The notes beneath the pieces are model-generated. The model did no database searches and was not told the origin of the DNA. It saw nothing but the letters and a program-made list of their open reading frames with translations. A DNA stretch of 64,000 nucleotides from UBA4124 sp964577515 (GTDB lineage: Bacteria; Patescibacteriota; Minisyncoccia; Phycocordibacterales; UBA9973). The DNA is taken from assembly GCA_964577515.1 (NCBI GenBank), contig CAZNZN010000001.1, positions 52,361 to 116,360 on the forward strand, given 5' to 3'. This document shows, piece by piece, positions 50,949-58,733 of this stretch; the first letter of the stretch is position 1, and each line of letters starts with the position of its first letter. The translations under genes and the position numbers were made by a program.

Positions 50949-51473
50949 TCAAAAACTATTTTTCTTTGCAATACCCAAAGTGCGAGTTCTGTGTTTTAGT
51001 TCGCCGAGTGCCGCAACACCAAGCGCGATAGCATCGATTTCATCGTCAAGAATTGTTTTTTTAGGAAGGGGAATAGTGAGACGAACCATTTTTTCCACTT
51101 GTTCTTTTGTTGCGTTTCCTATACCAGTGAGAGCTATTTTAACTGTTTGAGGAGCAACTTCAATGAGTGGGAGTTCCGCTGTTCCAGCAAGTGCAACAAG
51201 TGCTCCTCGTGCTTCCGCAACTTTTATCGCAGTTTTTTTATTTATAGAAAAAAAGAGTGTTTCAAGTGCGAGCGCATCTGGGGTGTATGTTTCGATGAGC
51301 GCTCGAACAGTTTCGAAAATATCCGCAAGGCGTTTTTCGATAAGGTCAGTCCTTTTTGTTGTAATGCAGTCAGAAAACAAGATTGTTGGTTTTCCGTTTG
51401 ACTCTGTCATCAAGGCAACACCACAACGGTCATATCCAGGGTCTATTGCAATAATGATTGGATTATTCTGCAT
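50949..51473 (-). CDS. ruvC: Holliday junction resolvase RuvC
   Basis: A 174-residue RuvC, normal length, which cuts Holliday junctions symmetrically. The RNase H-like core is clear: the first catalytic Asp in IIAIDPGYDRCGVAL (about 8), Glu in ALALETLFF (about 69), and the C-terminal DDEIDAIALGVAAL (about 140-153) with the final acidic residues. The ATG at 51473 overlaps the yebC 3' end by 11 nt, so translation is probably coupled. The operon order is ruvB-yebC-ruvC; ruvA is not in the window. Confidence 0.95.
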   Translation of the reverse strand: MQNNPIIIAIDPGYDRCGVALMTESNGKPTILFSDCITTKRTDLIEKRLADIFETVRALIETYTPDALALETLFFSINKKTAIKVAEARGALVALAGTAELPLIEVAPQTVKIALTGIGNATKEQVEKMVRLTIPLPKKTILDDEIDAIALGVAALGELKHRTRTLGIAKKNSF

Positions 51474-51990
51474 TGGTGTATACCTCGTGTACCTCTTCAG
51501 ATTCCTCAAGCGCATCGACAAGCACCGCAAGTTTCTCGGCATCACTATCAGTAATAGGCATACTGACTGTGGGCACCCAGGCACCTTCTTCTTTTGTAAA
51601 CCCCCATGTTACTGATCCCGGTGTGCCAAGGTTGCCGTTGTGTTTTGAAAAAGCATGCTTCACTTCTTGTGACGCTTTGTTTCTGTTGCTCGTGAGTGCT
51701 TCAACGATAATCCCCACACCTCCTGGGCCATAGCCTTCGTAGGTGATAATTTCAAGGTCATCTTTTTGCTCTGACGCTTTCTTTATTGCTCGATCAATAT
51801 TTTCTGCAGGCATGTTAAGAGCTCGTGCTTTTACAATCGCTGCCCGTAAGCCTGAGCTGTTTATATCACCGCCACTTTTTTTTGCTTCCATTGAAATCAG
51901 TTGTGCAAGCTTAGAAAAGACCTTACTTTTCTTTGCATCTGTAGCAGCCTTTTTATGTTTTATTTGTTTCCATTTTGAATGTCCGGCCAT
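51463..51990 (-). CDS. yebC: YebC/PmpR family protein
   Basis: A 175-residue YebC-family protein, shorter than the usual 240-250 because the middle and C-terminal domains are trimmed. The N-terminal signature MAGHSKWKQIKHKKAATDAKKSK and the YEGYGPGGVGIIVE motif (about 90) are clear. Members have been described as transcriptional regulators and as translation factors that help ribosomes at proline-rich stretches. It lies between ruvB and ruvC, a common association. Confidence 0.92.
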   Translation of the reverse strand: MAGHSKWKQIKHKKAATDAKKSKVFSKLAQLISMEAKKSGGDINSSGLRAAIVKARALNMPAENIDRAIKKASEQKDDLEIITYEGYGPGGVGIIVEALTSNRNKASQEVKHAFSKHNGNLGTPGSVTWGFTKEEGAWVPTVSMPITDSDAEKLAVLVDALEESEEVHEVYTNAE

Positions 51991-52003
51991 AGTGTAAAAG
52001 AAA

Positions 52004-52987
52004 TTATAAATACGCTTTTCCTTTTTCAGTAAGCACGCGTCCTCGAGGAGTGCGTTCGATGAGTCCCAACTGGATAAGGTAGGGTTCAATAACATCTTCG
52101 ATAGTCCCTTCATCTTCACCAAGGGCTGTCGCAAGATTTTTAATCCCTACAGGTCCTCCACTAAATTTTTCTCCAATAAGAGAAAGGAGTGTAATATCTT
52201 GTGGACCGAGGCCGTTGTGGTCAAGTCCAAGCATAGAAAAGGCTTCTTCTACTGCTGCGCCATCAAGATCTTTTTTGTGTATTTGCGCATAGTCCCGAAC
52301 TCGACGGAGGAGGTAGTTGGCGATACGTGGTGTTTGGCGTGAGCGGCTCGCAATGTTTTGTACTGCTTCGTCAGGAACGGAGAGCCCAAGGATTGCTGCC
52401 GATCGTTTGATGATACTTCCTATTTCCTCTGGTGTATAAAACTCAAGTCGAAACGCTCCACCAGAAAAACGTGAACGAAGCGGTGCTGAGAGCATCCCAA
52501 AACGTGTTGTTGCGCCCAGTAGTGTAAAAGGTGGGAGCTCAAGTTGCACGGTGCGAGCTGATGGTCCTTTCCCGATCATAATATCAAGTTTCCCTGTTTC
52601 CATAACTGGGTAGAGCACTTCTTCAATTTGTTTGTTGAGTCGATGAATCTCGTCGATAAAGAGCATGTCACCTGGTTGGAGGTTTGTCAGTATTGCTGCA
52701 AGGTCACCGACACGTTCTATAGAAGGACCAGAGGTGATTTTGATGTTAGCACCAGTTTCTTTTGCAATCACATGTGCAAGCGTTGTCTTCCCAAGCCCCG
52801 GTGGTCCATAAAAAAGGACATGTTCAGGGTTGTGTCCACGTGATTTTGCTGCGCCGATGAGTACCGAAAGATTCTTTTTGATATGTTGTTGCCCGATATA
52901 TTCGTCAAAGGAGCTAGGGCGAAGCACATTATCAGAAAATTGTTCATCAGAACCAGAAAATTGAAGGGGAGGGGTGGTGCTTGACAT
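52004..52987 (-). CDS. ruvB: Holliday junction branch-migration helicase RuvB
   Basis: A 327-residue AAA+ motor that drives branch migration with RuvA. Conserved features: RPSSFDEYIGQQHIKKNL (about 22), Walker A GPPGLGKTT (about 60), Walker B LFIDEIHRLN (about 112), sensor LLGATTRFG (about 150), the arginine finger region LRSRF and the C-terminal winged helix with IEDVIEPYLIQLGLIERTPRGR. It is first in the ruvB-yebC-ruvC operon. Its promoter region is divergent from that of the non-coding RNA at 53016. Confidence 0.97.
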   Translation of the reverse strand: MSSTTPPLQFSGSDEQFSDNVLRPSSFDEYIGQQHIKKNLSVLIGAAKSRGHNPEHVLFYGPPGLGKTTLAHVIAKETGANIKITSGPSIERVGDLAAILTNLQPGDMLFIDEIHRLNKQIEEVLYPVMETGKLDIMIGKGPSARTVQLELPPFTLLGATTRFGMLSAPLRSRFSGGAFRLEFYTPEEIGSIIKRSAAILGLSVPDEAVQNIASRSRQTPRIANYLLRRVRDYAQIHKKDLDGAAVEEAFSMLGLDHNGLGPQDITLLSLIGEKFSGGPVGIKNLATALGEDEGTIEDVIEPYLIQLGLIERTPRGRVLTEKGKAYL

Positions 52988-53009
52988 AATTTTTTATCTA
53001 TGCTATACT
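52981..53009 (+). promoter_or_regulatory. Near-consensus promoter for the orphan RNA
   Basis: Plus strand TTGACA (52981-52986), exact 17-nt spacer, TATACT (53004-53009). It starts inside the ruvB start region but points rightward, into a segment without any reading frame. Confidence 0.8.
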
Positions 53010-53015
53010 CTACTT

Positions 53016-53228
53016 AAGATATAACTTGTAAAGAAATTGTACCACGAAGCAGTGTTGCTGCTTTGCTTGGTGTAGAAGAGGGCATAAATCTCTAAGTAGT
53101 CAGCCATTAGGTTTTAGATGTAGGCGCAGGACGTCCTGGTTTCGACTGGGGCTATCCTACAAATACGTTTTACTTATACAGCACTGTCTGTATAAGGACT
53201 CCTTAGAGATTTATGCTCTTTTTGTTTT
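53016..53228 (+). ncRNA. Orphan structured non-coding RNA candidate
   Basis: A near-consensus promoter (52981-53009) points into a 225-nt segment that has no supported gene. The predicted transcript contains a 5' hairpin (53041-53074; AAGCAG/CTGCTT core) and a 20-bp long-range stem with one mismatch (53082-53101 with 53197-53216). Inside that stem are a helix GTAGG/CCTAC (53120-53124, 53156-53160) and a 9-bp hairpin CTTATACAG/CTGTATAAG (53173-53181, 53188-53196) stacked directly on the closing stem. A T-tract (53217-53227) follows the stem's 3' strand, so the stem can double as terminator. The segment GGTTTCGACTGGGG recalls the 5' end of tmRNA, but no tag frame or tRNA-like 3' half follows. 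A 6S-like role is possible; the family is unknown. Confidence 0.6.
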
Positions 53229-53234
53229 AAGGCA

Positions 53235-54935
53235 TTATCCTTCCATTAGATCAACAACACTTTCTACCTCTCCAAAGTCGGTGACCCCTTGCAGTATTTT
53301 TACTAGGCCATCTTCTTTCATATCAAGGATACCCTGCTTTTCAGCAACTGCTTTTATTTCGCGCTCACTTAAGTTTTGCGTGATCACTTTTTCGATTGCA
53401 GCATCAGTTTTGATACATTCATAAATACCAACACGTCCTTTGTATCCAGTGTTGTCACACGCTGTACATCCTACAGCACTAAAGAGCTCGTTTGTTTCTT
53501 TCGTTACTCCGTAGGCGCTGAGATCTTTTCCTTCTGCTTTTGCTTCATCCCAAATACGATCAATATGCGCACGCTCTTCTGTGGTAACCGCGCGTTTTTG
53601 TTTGCAGTCTGGACAGAGCCGTCGAACAAGACGTTGTGCGATAGAAAGTGATAGGGCAGAAACGAGAATTTTTGGATTTACATCAAGATCAATCAAACGA
53701 GGAATCACTCCTTGCGCATTGTTGGTATGGAGTGTTGAGAACACAAGGTGACCAGTAAGTGCACTCTCTACGCCAATCTTTGCTGTTTCTGGATCTCGTA
53801 TTTCTCCCACCATGATTACATCAGGGTCTTGCCGAAGGGCACTGCGGAGTCCTTCTAAAAAGGTGTACCCTTTTTTGTGGTCGGTCTGTGTTTGGGTGAT
53901 ACCTGCAAGGTGGTATTCAATAGGATCTTCGATAGTGATAATCTTTTTTTCAGGAGAATAAATTTTTTGGAGAAACGCATACAAGGTAGTGGTCTTTCCT
54001 GATCCTGTTGGTCCACTGATGATAATCATGCCGTTTGGTTTTTGAATTGCTTCCATAAAGATAGTGAACAACGGAGGAGAGATACCGAGTTCGTCAAGCT
54101 GTACGCGAATAGATTTTGGATTCAAAATACGAAGTACGATTGATTCACCGTATGCTCCTGGGATCATAGAGCTACGAAAACTTATTTCATCTGTACCAAG
54201 ATATGCAGAGAAGCGTCCATCCTGCGGATTGCTTGCGATGGTAAGTTTCATACCAGAAAGAAGTTTGATACGCGTGTTTATTTGTTGATAGGTGTGTTGA
54301 TCAAAGTGTGTAATGACGCGAAGTACACCATCAAGGCGGAAGCGTAGTTCCACGGTAGTTTCCATCGGTTCCACATGGACATCTGAAGCACCAAGGCCTA
54401 TACCGCACCCAAGAATGATTTCAAGAATACGAGAAATATGTTGTTTTGCATCTCGCGCAGCGATAGCCTCTTCTATCTCAGTGACTGCATCATCAATACT
54501 TTTTACCCGTGCACTTAGCTCCGCAAGCACATCAGGAGAAACGTCGAGTCCGCCGCTTCGTGACTGAGTCGCAAAAGAAAGATCTTGATAGTGTGTCCAC
54601 ACTTTTTTAATACTTCGTTCGCTTGCCATCACCATTGTTACTGCAAACCCTTTTCCTTCGAGGTATGCTTTTGCAGCAAGTGCTCCTTGTGCAACAGGAG
54701 ACCGTACGGCGAGAAACAACTTTTTCCCTATGAGTTTATATGGTCCTACATCGAATTTCCGTGACTCTTCTTCTGTGAGCAGTCGAATAGCATCGTTATC
54801 AATAGACTGAGCGGTCAGGTCTATATAGGGCATTTGATACTGGTTTTCTGCAAGGAGTGCGACAAGAGCCTCTTCTTCACCTTCTCGAAGCTCCCTTAGT
54901 CGTTTTTGCTGTTGTTCTTCATCAAACTGCACCAT
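53235..54935 (-). CDS. pilB: PilB/GspE-type type IV pilus assembly ATPase
   Basis: A 566-residue extension ATPase for type IV pili or a type II secretion-like system, acting on the cytoplasmic face. An N-terminal GspE-N-like domain (about 30-125) is followed by the ATPase core: Walker A GPTGSGKTT (308-316), Asp box ITIEDPIE, Walker B DPDVIMVGEIRD (370-381) and His box TGHLVFSTLHTN (394-405). A tetracysteine zinc site CPDC...CTAC (441-444, 490-493) completes it. No pilin, PilC or prepilin peptidase genes adjoin it. The ATG at 54935 follows TATACT (54945-54950, minus strand) by 9 nt; the longer frame to 55082 is rejected. Confidence 0.94.
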   Translation of the reverse strand: MVQFDEEQQQKRLRELREGEEEALVALLAENQYQMPYIDLTAQSIDNDAIRLLTEEESRKFDVGPYKLIGKKLFLAVRSPVAQGALAAKAYLEGKGFAVTMVMASERSIKKVWTHYQDLSFATQSRSGGLDVSPDVLAELSARVKSIDDAVTEIEEAIAARDAKQHISRILEIILGCGIGLGASDVHVEPMETTVELRFRLDGVLRVITHFDQHTYQQINTRIKLLSGMKLTIASNPQDGRFSAYLGTDEISFRSSMIPGAYGESIVLRILNPKSIRVQLDELGISPPLFTIFMEAIQKPNGMIIISGPTGSGKTTTLYAFLQKIYSPEKKIITIEDPIEYHLAGITQTQTDHKKGYTFLEGLRSALRQDPDVIMVGEIRDPETAKIGVESALTGHLVFSTLHTNNAQGVIPRLIDLDVNPKILVSALSLSIAQRLVRRLCPDCKQKRAVTTEERAHIDRIWDEAKAEGKDLSAYGVTKETNELFSAVGCTACDNTGYKGRVGIYECIKTDAAIEKVITQNLSEREIKAVAEKQGILDMKEDGLVKILQGVTDFGEVESVVDLMEG

Positions 54936-55019
54936 GGTACTTGTAGTATACCGTACGAGGCCTAAAAATAGGCCTTTTTTGAAGAAGAAAAGGGGATAAG
55001 CACAGTCTTGAAAGAGTGC

Positions 55020-55048
55020 TTGACATTTGTGTCTAAATATGCTATGAT
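55020..55048 (+). promoter_or_regulatory. Strong promoter of gene 55104-56132
   Basis: TTGACA (55020-55025), 17-nt spacer, TATGAT (55043-55048); the implied leader is about 50 nt, unlike the leaderless neighbours. Confidence 0.8.
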
Positions 55049-55103
55049 GTATACAAATCGATTTTAAACCAAATTTTTCCAAACCTCTTTAAATTTAAAG
55101 ATC

Positions 55104-56132
55104 ATGAAAAAAATGTTTATTACGCTGCTTTTCGCAGCGACGTTCTTTAACGTAAAAGCACAGAGCAAGTCGGGAATTCTGCAAAAGGATTACTATGGCA
55201 AATTCACCGCAAACCAATGGGAAGGGTTCCTTGCCGGTAATGACGCAAAAGCGTTTGAAGAGAAAGCAACAGTGAAGCTGAAAACCTACCTGGTGGATGT
55301 AAACGATTTCGTAAAGAAACAACTGAACGAAAAAGACATCGCCGGTGCTATGGATAACAGCATCAAAAAAGCATTCCCTGCAGATGCAGATGTTTATACC
55401 TCAAGAGCCGACGGCTCATGGATTACCCGGAAGACCTATCCCGGGGAAGAAGGTTTCTACCACGTTCCGACAGGGACCTACTGGTTGAGCTTTGAATGCG
55501 GCAATCTTTGCAACTTCAAAGTAAAAGCAGTCGATCCCGGCAGTTTGACTGGTAACAACAGAAACCCGGGCTCTGGCAATGCAAACCCCAATGGCATTAA
55601 CATTACTGTTAATGGCCAGCAAGGTGGTCAGGAGCTTTCCTGGAGTGCCGGTTATACTGTGTACTCTCAGGGTCGTAACGATCGCACCAATGATATTCTT
55701 GCAGATTTTACCGTCTTTAAGATGGCACAAGATGCAAAGGAGTGCTGCGGTGGTGGTCAGCAACAGTTGGTTGCATCAAATGCAATCCCGGTTGCCGGTG
55801 CAAGTAATGTTTCAATGATGCAGGTTCCTACTGGTTTCCAGCAGGCGAAGCCGCGGTTTGTTGAAACTTTTTTCGGACAAGTCGCAGTAAATACTATTGG
55901 AACTGCCGGTGGAATTCTTCTTGTTCGGGGGTTAGACAATCTGATGTACCGTCTTATGTACAGAGGAGGTAATTATTATTACGCTCCTAGCGGTGATGGT
56001 TATAATCCTGGAACGGGCGGTCCTGTGCAAGGAGGCTTCAGCTCAACCGGTTTTATTACCGGTGGTGGAACGGTGCTTTCCTACAACGGAGCTACTCCTG
56101 TTCAAGGGGCGGGGTTCCAATGGGGGAACTGA
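55104..56132 (+). CDS. Secreted protein with Bacteroidota-like features
   Basis: A 342-residue exported protein of unknown family. It has a signal peptide MKKMFITLLFAATFFNVKAQ of the style common in Bacteroidota (ends in Ala-Gln). The mature protein has an N-terminal helical domain (DYYGKFTANQWEGFLAG...), a small beta segment with two cysteines (SFECGNLCNFKVKAVD), a Gly/Asn-rich linker (about 152-170), a further domain with ECCGGGQQQ, and a Gly/Tyr-rich C-terminus. Codon choice (more C-ending codons) and its long leader differ from adjacent genes. It shares these traits with 10287-11000, so horizontal origin is likely (inference). Confidence 0.75.
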   Translation: MKKMFITLLFAATFFNVKAQSKSGILQKDYYGKFTANQWEGFLAGNDAKAFEEKATVKLKTYLVDVNDFVKKQLNEKDIAGAMDNSIKKAFPADADVYTSRADGSWITRKTYPGEEGFYHVPTGTYWLSFECGNLCNFKVKAVDPGSLTGNNRNPGSGNANPNGINITVNGQQGGQELSWSAGYTVYSQGRNDRTNDILADFTVFKMAQDAKECCGGGQQQLVASNAIPVAGASNVSMMQVPTGFQQAKPRFVETFFGQVAVNTIGTAGGILLVRGLDNLMYRLMYRGGNYYYAPSGDGYNPGTGGPVQGGFSSTGFITGGGTVLSYNGATPVQGAGFQWGN

Positions 56133-56154
56133 TTCGGCTTTTACACACATTCGT

Positions 56155-56186
56155 ATGGGGACACAGTGGTGTCCCCATCATTTTTT
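56155..56186 (+). terminator. Terminator after gene 55104-56132
   Basis: Perfect 10-bp stem ATGGGGACAC/GTGTCCCCAT (56155-56164, 56169-56178) with loop AGTG, then CATTTTTT. Confidence 0.88.
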
Positions 56187-56224
56187 AGAGGCTCACCAAG
56201 CAGGTGGGAGATTAAAAAATGGTA

Positions 56225-56253
56225 TTGACGAAATTATTTTAAAATGTTATAAT
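56225..56253 (+). promoter_or_regulatory. Promoter of surface protein gene
   Basis: TTGACG (56225-56230), 17-nt spacer, perfect TATAAT (56248-56253), 27 nt before the ATG at 56281. Confidence 0.8.
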
Positions 56254-56280
56254 ACCATAGTCGAAATTAGAAAGAGAAAG

Positions 56281-58200
56281 ATGAGAAATTTTATGAAACG
56301 AATTATTTTTTCAACACTCGCATTTGTGCTCGCAGTACTTGGTACTGTGTCATTTGCACATGCGCAGTCGTTCAACAATGATCCTCGTGACATGGCAACC
56401 GTCCTTGTCGGAAAGACGGGCTGTAGTGCTGGTCCGGTGGATGGTTGTTGGCAATCATCAGTGACCGCAAGTCCTGGTGATACTGTTGCTGTCCATTTGT
56501 ATTATCACAATACAGGTACAACAACAGCAAACAATGTTGCAGTAGGGATCAACCCTCGTACTACAGGAGTAGCGTCATCGCATACAATGCGCGGAGGTAT
56601 TCTTGTAAATGGAACAGTGGTAAAAACTGGTTCTGCGGTGATTAGCCTTACTTCACCAGCATCACTTACCTTTATTGATGCAACGTGGTTTCCAAACCAA
56701 ACAACCTCTGGTCAATCTGCAAATGCAACAGCATTGTTTGATAACTACGGTATGTCTGTTGGTAACCTTGCTCCAGGATGGGGTGCACAAGGAACAGTTG
56801 TTGCACGATACCGTGTAGGAGACAGTGCACAAACCACTTACCAATGTAACGATGGTTATGACAACGACGGCGATGGTCGCGTTGATTATCCAAACGATCC
56901 TGGGTGTTCATCTGCAACTGATAACTATGAAGGAGATGATCAACAGTCACAGTGTTATGTAAACCAATACTACGCGTCACCAACAACAGTGACCTCAGGT
57001 GGATTTACTATGTTGTACTGGACTACTTCGGGATGTGACTACCTCACTATTGATGGGGTGAACTATCCAGTAAATAGCTCAGGTGCATTTGGTCCTCTCT
57101 ACAGTGGCCGAAACTACGAGCTTCGCGCTTGGAAGAACAACGGTACTACACAAACACGAACTGTGTATGTGGGTGTAAATCAAATCAATAACAACACCTA
57201 CCAATGTAACGATGGTTATGACAACGACGGCGATGGTCGCGTTGATTATCCAAACGATCCTGGGTGTTCATCTGCGTATGACAATGATGAATACAATACC
57301 GTTATCACCCAAACACAACCACAAGCGGTGACTACTGTTGCAACTATCAACAGTACAACAACCGCTCGCTTGAACGGTATTGCTGTACCAAACTACAGTG
57401 GCACTTCACAAGCATGGTTTGAATGGGGTCCTAGTGGCTCACTTGGCTACCGTACAAATGTACAGACAGTTACCAATACTGGAAGTACATACATTAGTGA
57501 CATTGTGTCAGGACTTGTTCCGGGGACAATGTATTACTACCGAACGGTAGTACAAAATGGTAACGGTACTGCCTATGGTGATATCGTTCGATTCCAAACA
57601 CAACAGGGAACTGTTACTCCACCACGTGTCATTACTAAAGTTGTTACACAAACAGTAAAAGATGTTGTTGTAGCAAAGAGCGCGCCGTCACTACTTGAAC
57701 TCCGTGTGGAGAATGTATACGACAGAATGTGTGTTGGTGGTGAGATGGAATACACCATCTACTACCGAAACATCAGTAGTCAAACACTTAAAGACACTGT
57801 ACTTCGTGTTGTGCATCCAAAAGAACTTACTTTTGTGAATGCCTCACGTGGCGACTATGAAGTTGTTGACCGTGCGTTGACACTTCCTCTCGGCGAGCTT
57901 ACTGCAGGCGAGAGTGGGTCAGTTGTTGTACGTGTTCGTGTAAATAATGAAGCAGTTCGTGGTAATGTCGCAGTACTTACCGCGCAGGTGGTATACACCA
58001 ACACAGTTACAAAGGCACAAGAAGACGCTATTGCGTACTCTCTCATCACTGTATCTGACGACTGTCCAAATGTGCTCGGTGCAAGTGCTTTTGGTATCGG
58101 TTCATTTTTCCCGACAACACTCCTCGGATGGCTTGTTCTCATCTTGATCATCCTTGCTCTTATCGTCCTTGGACGACAGCTCTACAAAAAGAAGGCGTAA
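56281..58200 (+). CDS. Large cell-surface protein with repeated Ca-binding-like motifs
   Basis: A 639-residue surface protein. It has a signal peptide (about 5-30, ending AHAQ), a beta-rich domain (35-180), and two copies of a segment YQCNDGYDNDGDGRVDY (about 187-212 and 307-332) whose DNDGDGxxD core resembles calcium-binding thrombospondin type 3 repeats. Between them lies a Cys-containing Ig-like domain (CYVNQYYASPTTVTSGG). A fibronectin-III-like domain (about 345-440), a DUF11-like domain (about 460-590) and a C-terminal membrane helix (about 610-632) with basic end (RQLYKKKA) follow. It should stand on the cell surface, anchored at its C-terminus. It has a strong promoter and a strong terminator. 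An ATG at 56293 is an alternative start. Confidence 0.88.
   Translation: MRNFMKRIIFSTLAFVLAVLGTVSFAHAQSFNNDPRDMATVLVGKTGCSAGPVDGCWQSSVTASPGDTVAVHLYYHNTGTTTANNVAVGINPRTTGVASSHTMRGGILVNGTVVKTGSAVISLTSPASLTFIDATWFPNQTTSGQSANATALFDNYGMSVGNLAPGWGAQGTVVARYRVGDSAQTTYQCNDGYDNDGDGRVDYPNDPGCSSATDNYEGDDQQSQCYVNQYYASPTTVTSGGFTMLYWTTSGCDYLTIDGVNYPVNSSGAFGPLYSGRNYELRAWKNNGTTQTRTVYVGVNQINNNTYQCNDGYDNDGDGRVDYPNDPGCSSAYDNDEYNTVITQTQPQAVTTVATINSTTTARLNGIAVPNYSGTSQAWFEWGPSGSLGYRTNVQTVTNTGSTYISDIVSGLVPGTMYYYRTVVQNGNGTAYGDIVRFQTQQGTVTPPRVITKVVTQTVKDVVVAKSAPSLLELRVENVYDRMCVGGEMEYTIYYRNISSQTLKDTVLRVVHPKELTFVNASRGDYEVVDRALTLPLGELTAGESGSVVVRVRVNNEAVRGNVAVLTAQVVYTNTVTKAQEDAIAYSLITVSDDCPNVLGASAFGIGSFFPTTLLGWLVLILIILALIVLGRQLYKKKA
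56839..56915 (+). repeat. 77-bp direct repeat, copy 1
   Basis: Identical to 57199-57275 (offset exactly 360 nt, in frame); encodes the Asp-rich DNDGDG motif with two cysteines. Confidence 0.95.
57199..57275 (+). repeat. 77-bp direct repeat, copy 2
   Basis: The second identical copy inside the surface protein gene, with complete nucleotide identity despite free third codon positions. Confidence 0.95.
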
Positions 58201-58219
58201 TACGTCATCTTTCCTAACA

Positions 58220-58250
58220 CAAAACACCCCCGCTACGGGGGTGTTTTGTT
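58220..58250 (+). terminator. Terminator after surface protein gene
   Basis: Perfect 12-bp stem CAAAACACCCCC/GGGGGTGTTTTG (58220-58231, 58237-58248), loop GCTAC, followed by TT. Confidence 0.88.
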
Positions 58251-58268
58251 TGTGCTAGAATCAGGAAT

Positions 58269-58733
58269 ATGAAACATTCGTATTCTCTTGACCAGCTCAG
58301 TCTTGCTGCACAGCAAATCATTAATGACGCGTATGTCTATAAACGAGAACACAATCCTGCAGGGGCAGTAGTTGTGGGTCTCCAGGGAGAACTTGGTGCA
58401 GGGAAGACGACATTGGTGCAAGAAATAGCAAGACTTTTTGGGGTGACGGAAGACGTGACCAGTCCAACGTTTGTTGTTGCCAAGCATTATGACATTACTG
58501 ATGTAGGAAATCGTTTTACCGGACTGGTACATATGGATGCCTATCGTATCGAAGATGCCACAGAACTTGGTCCTATTGGATTTGCTGAATTTTGCAATCG
58601 GCCAGACACACTCGTAATCGTCGAGTGGCCAGAAAAGATACAACACACTATGAAAGAACGACGAGCGCTTATTTTTTCTATTACCTATGACGGTTTTGAA
58701 AGACAAATCGAAGGACCAATGTTTTATGAATAA
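58269..58733 (+). CDS. tsaE: tRNA threonylcarbamoyladenosine biosynthesis ATPase TsaE
   Basis: A 154-residue P-loop ATPase that supports the TsaBD complex in making t6A at position 37 of ANN-decoding tRNAs. Walker A is GELGAGKTTL (about 41-50), followed by SPTFVVAKHY, the HMDAYRIED motif (about 91-99) and VIVEWPEKI (about 120). The length is normal. TAGAAT (58256-58261), with a TG extension, ends 7 nt before the ATG. Its end overlaps polA by 8 nt. Confidence 0.93.
   Translation: MKHSYSLDQLSLAAQQIINDAYVYKREHNPAGAVVVGLQGELGAGKTTLVQEIARLFGVTEDVTSPTFVVAKHYDITDVGNRFTGLVHMDAYRIEDATELGPIGFAEFCNRPDTLVIVEWPEKIQHTMKERRALIFSITYDGFERQIEGPMFYE

Noticed and set aside
53126..53160. tmRNA (ssrA) call based on the GGTTTCGACTGGGG segment
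   Set aside because: Only a 5'-end-like motif is present; there is no tag reading frame, no T-arm/acceptor 3' half, and only about 70 nt remain before the terminator. A permuted two-piece gene is not supported either, because no T-arm-like sequence lies upstream.
55993..56280. N-terminal extension of the surface protein back to 55993
   Set aside because: It would overlap the preceding gene, its terminator and the promoter at 56225-56253; the signal peptide begins at 56281 or 56293.
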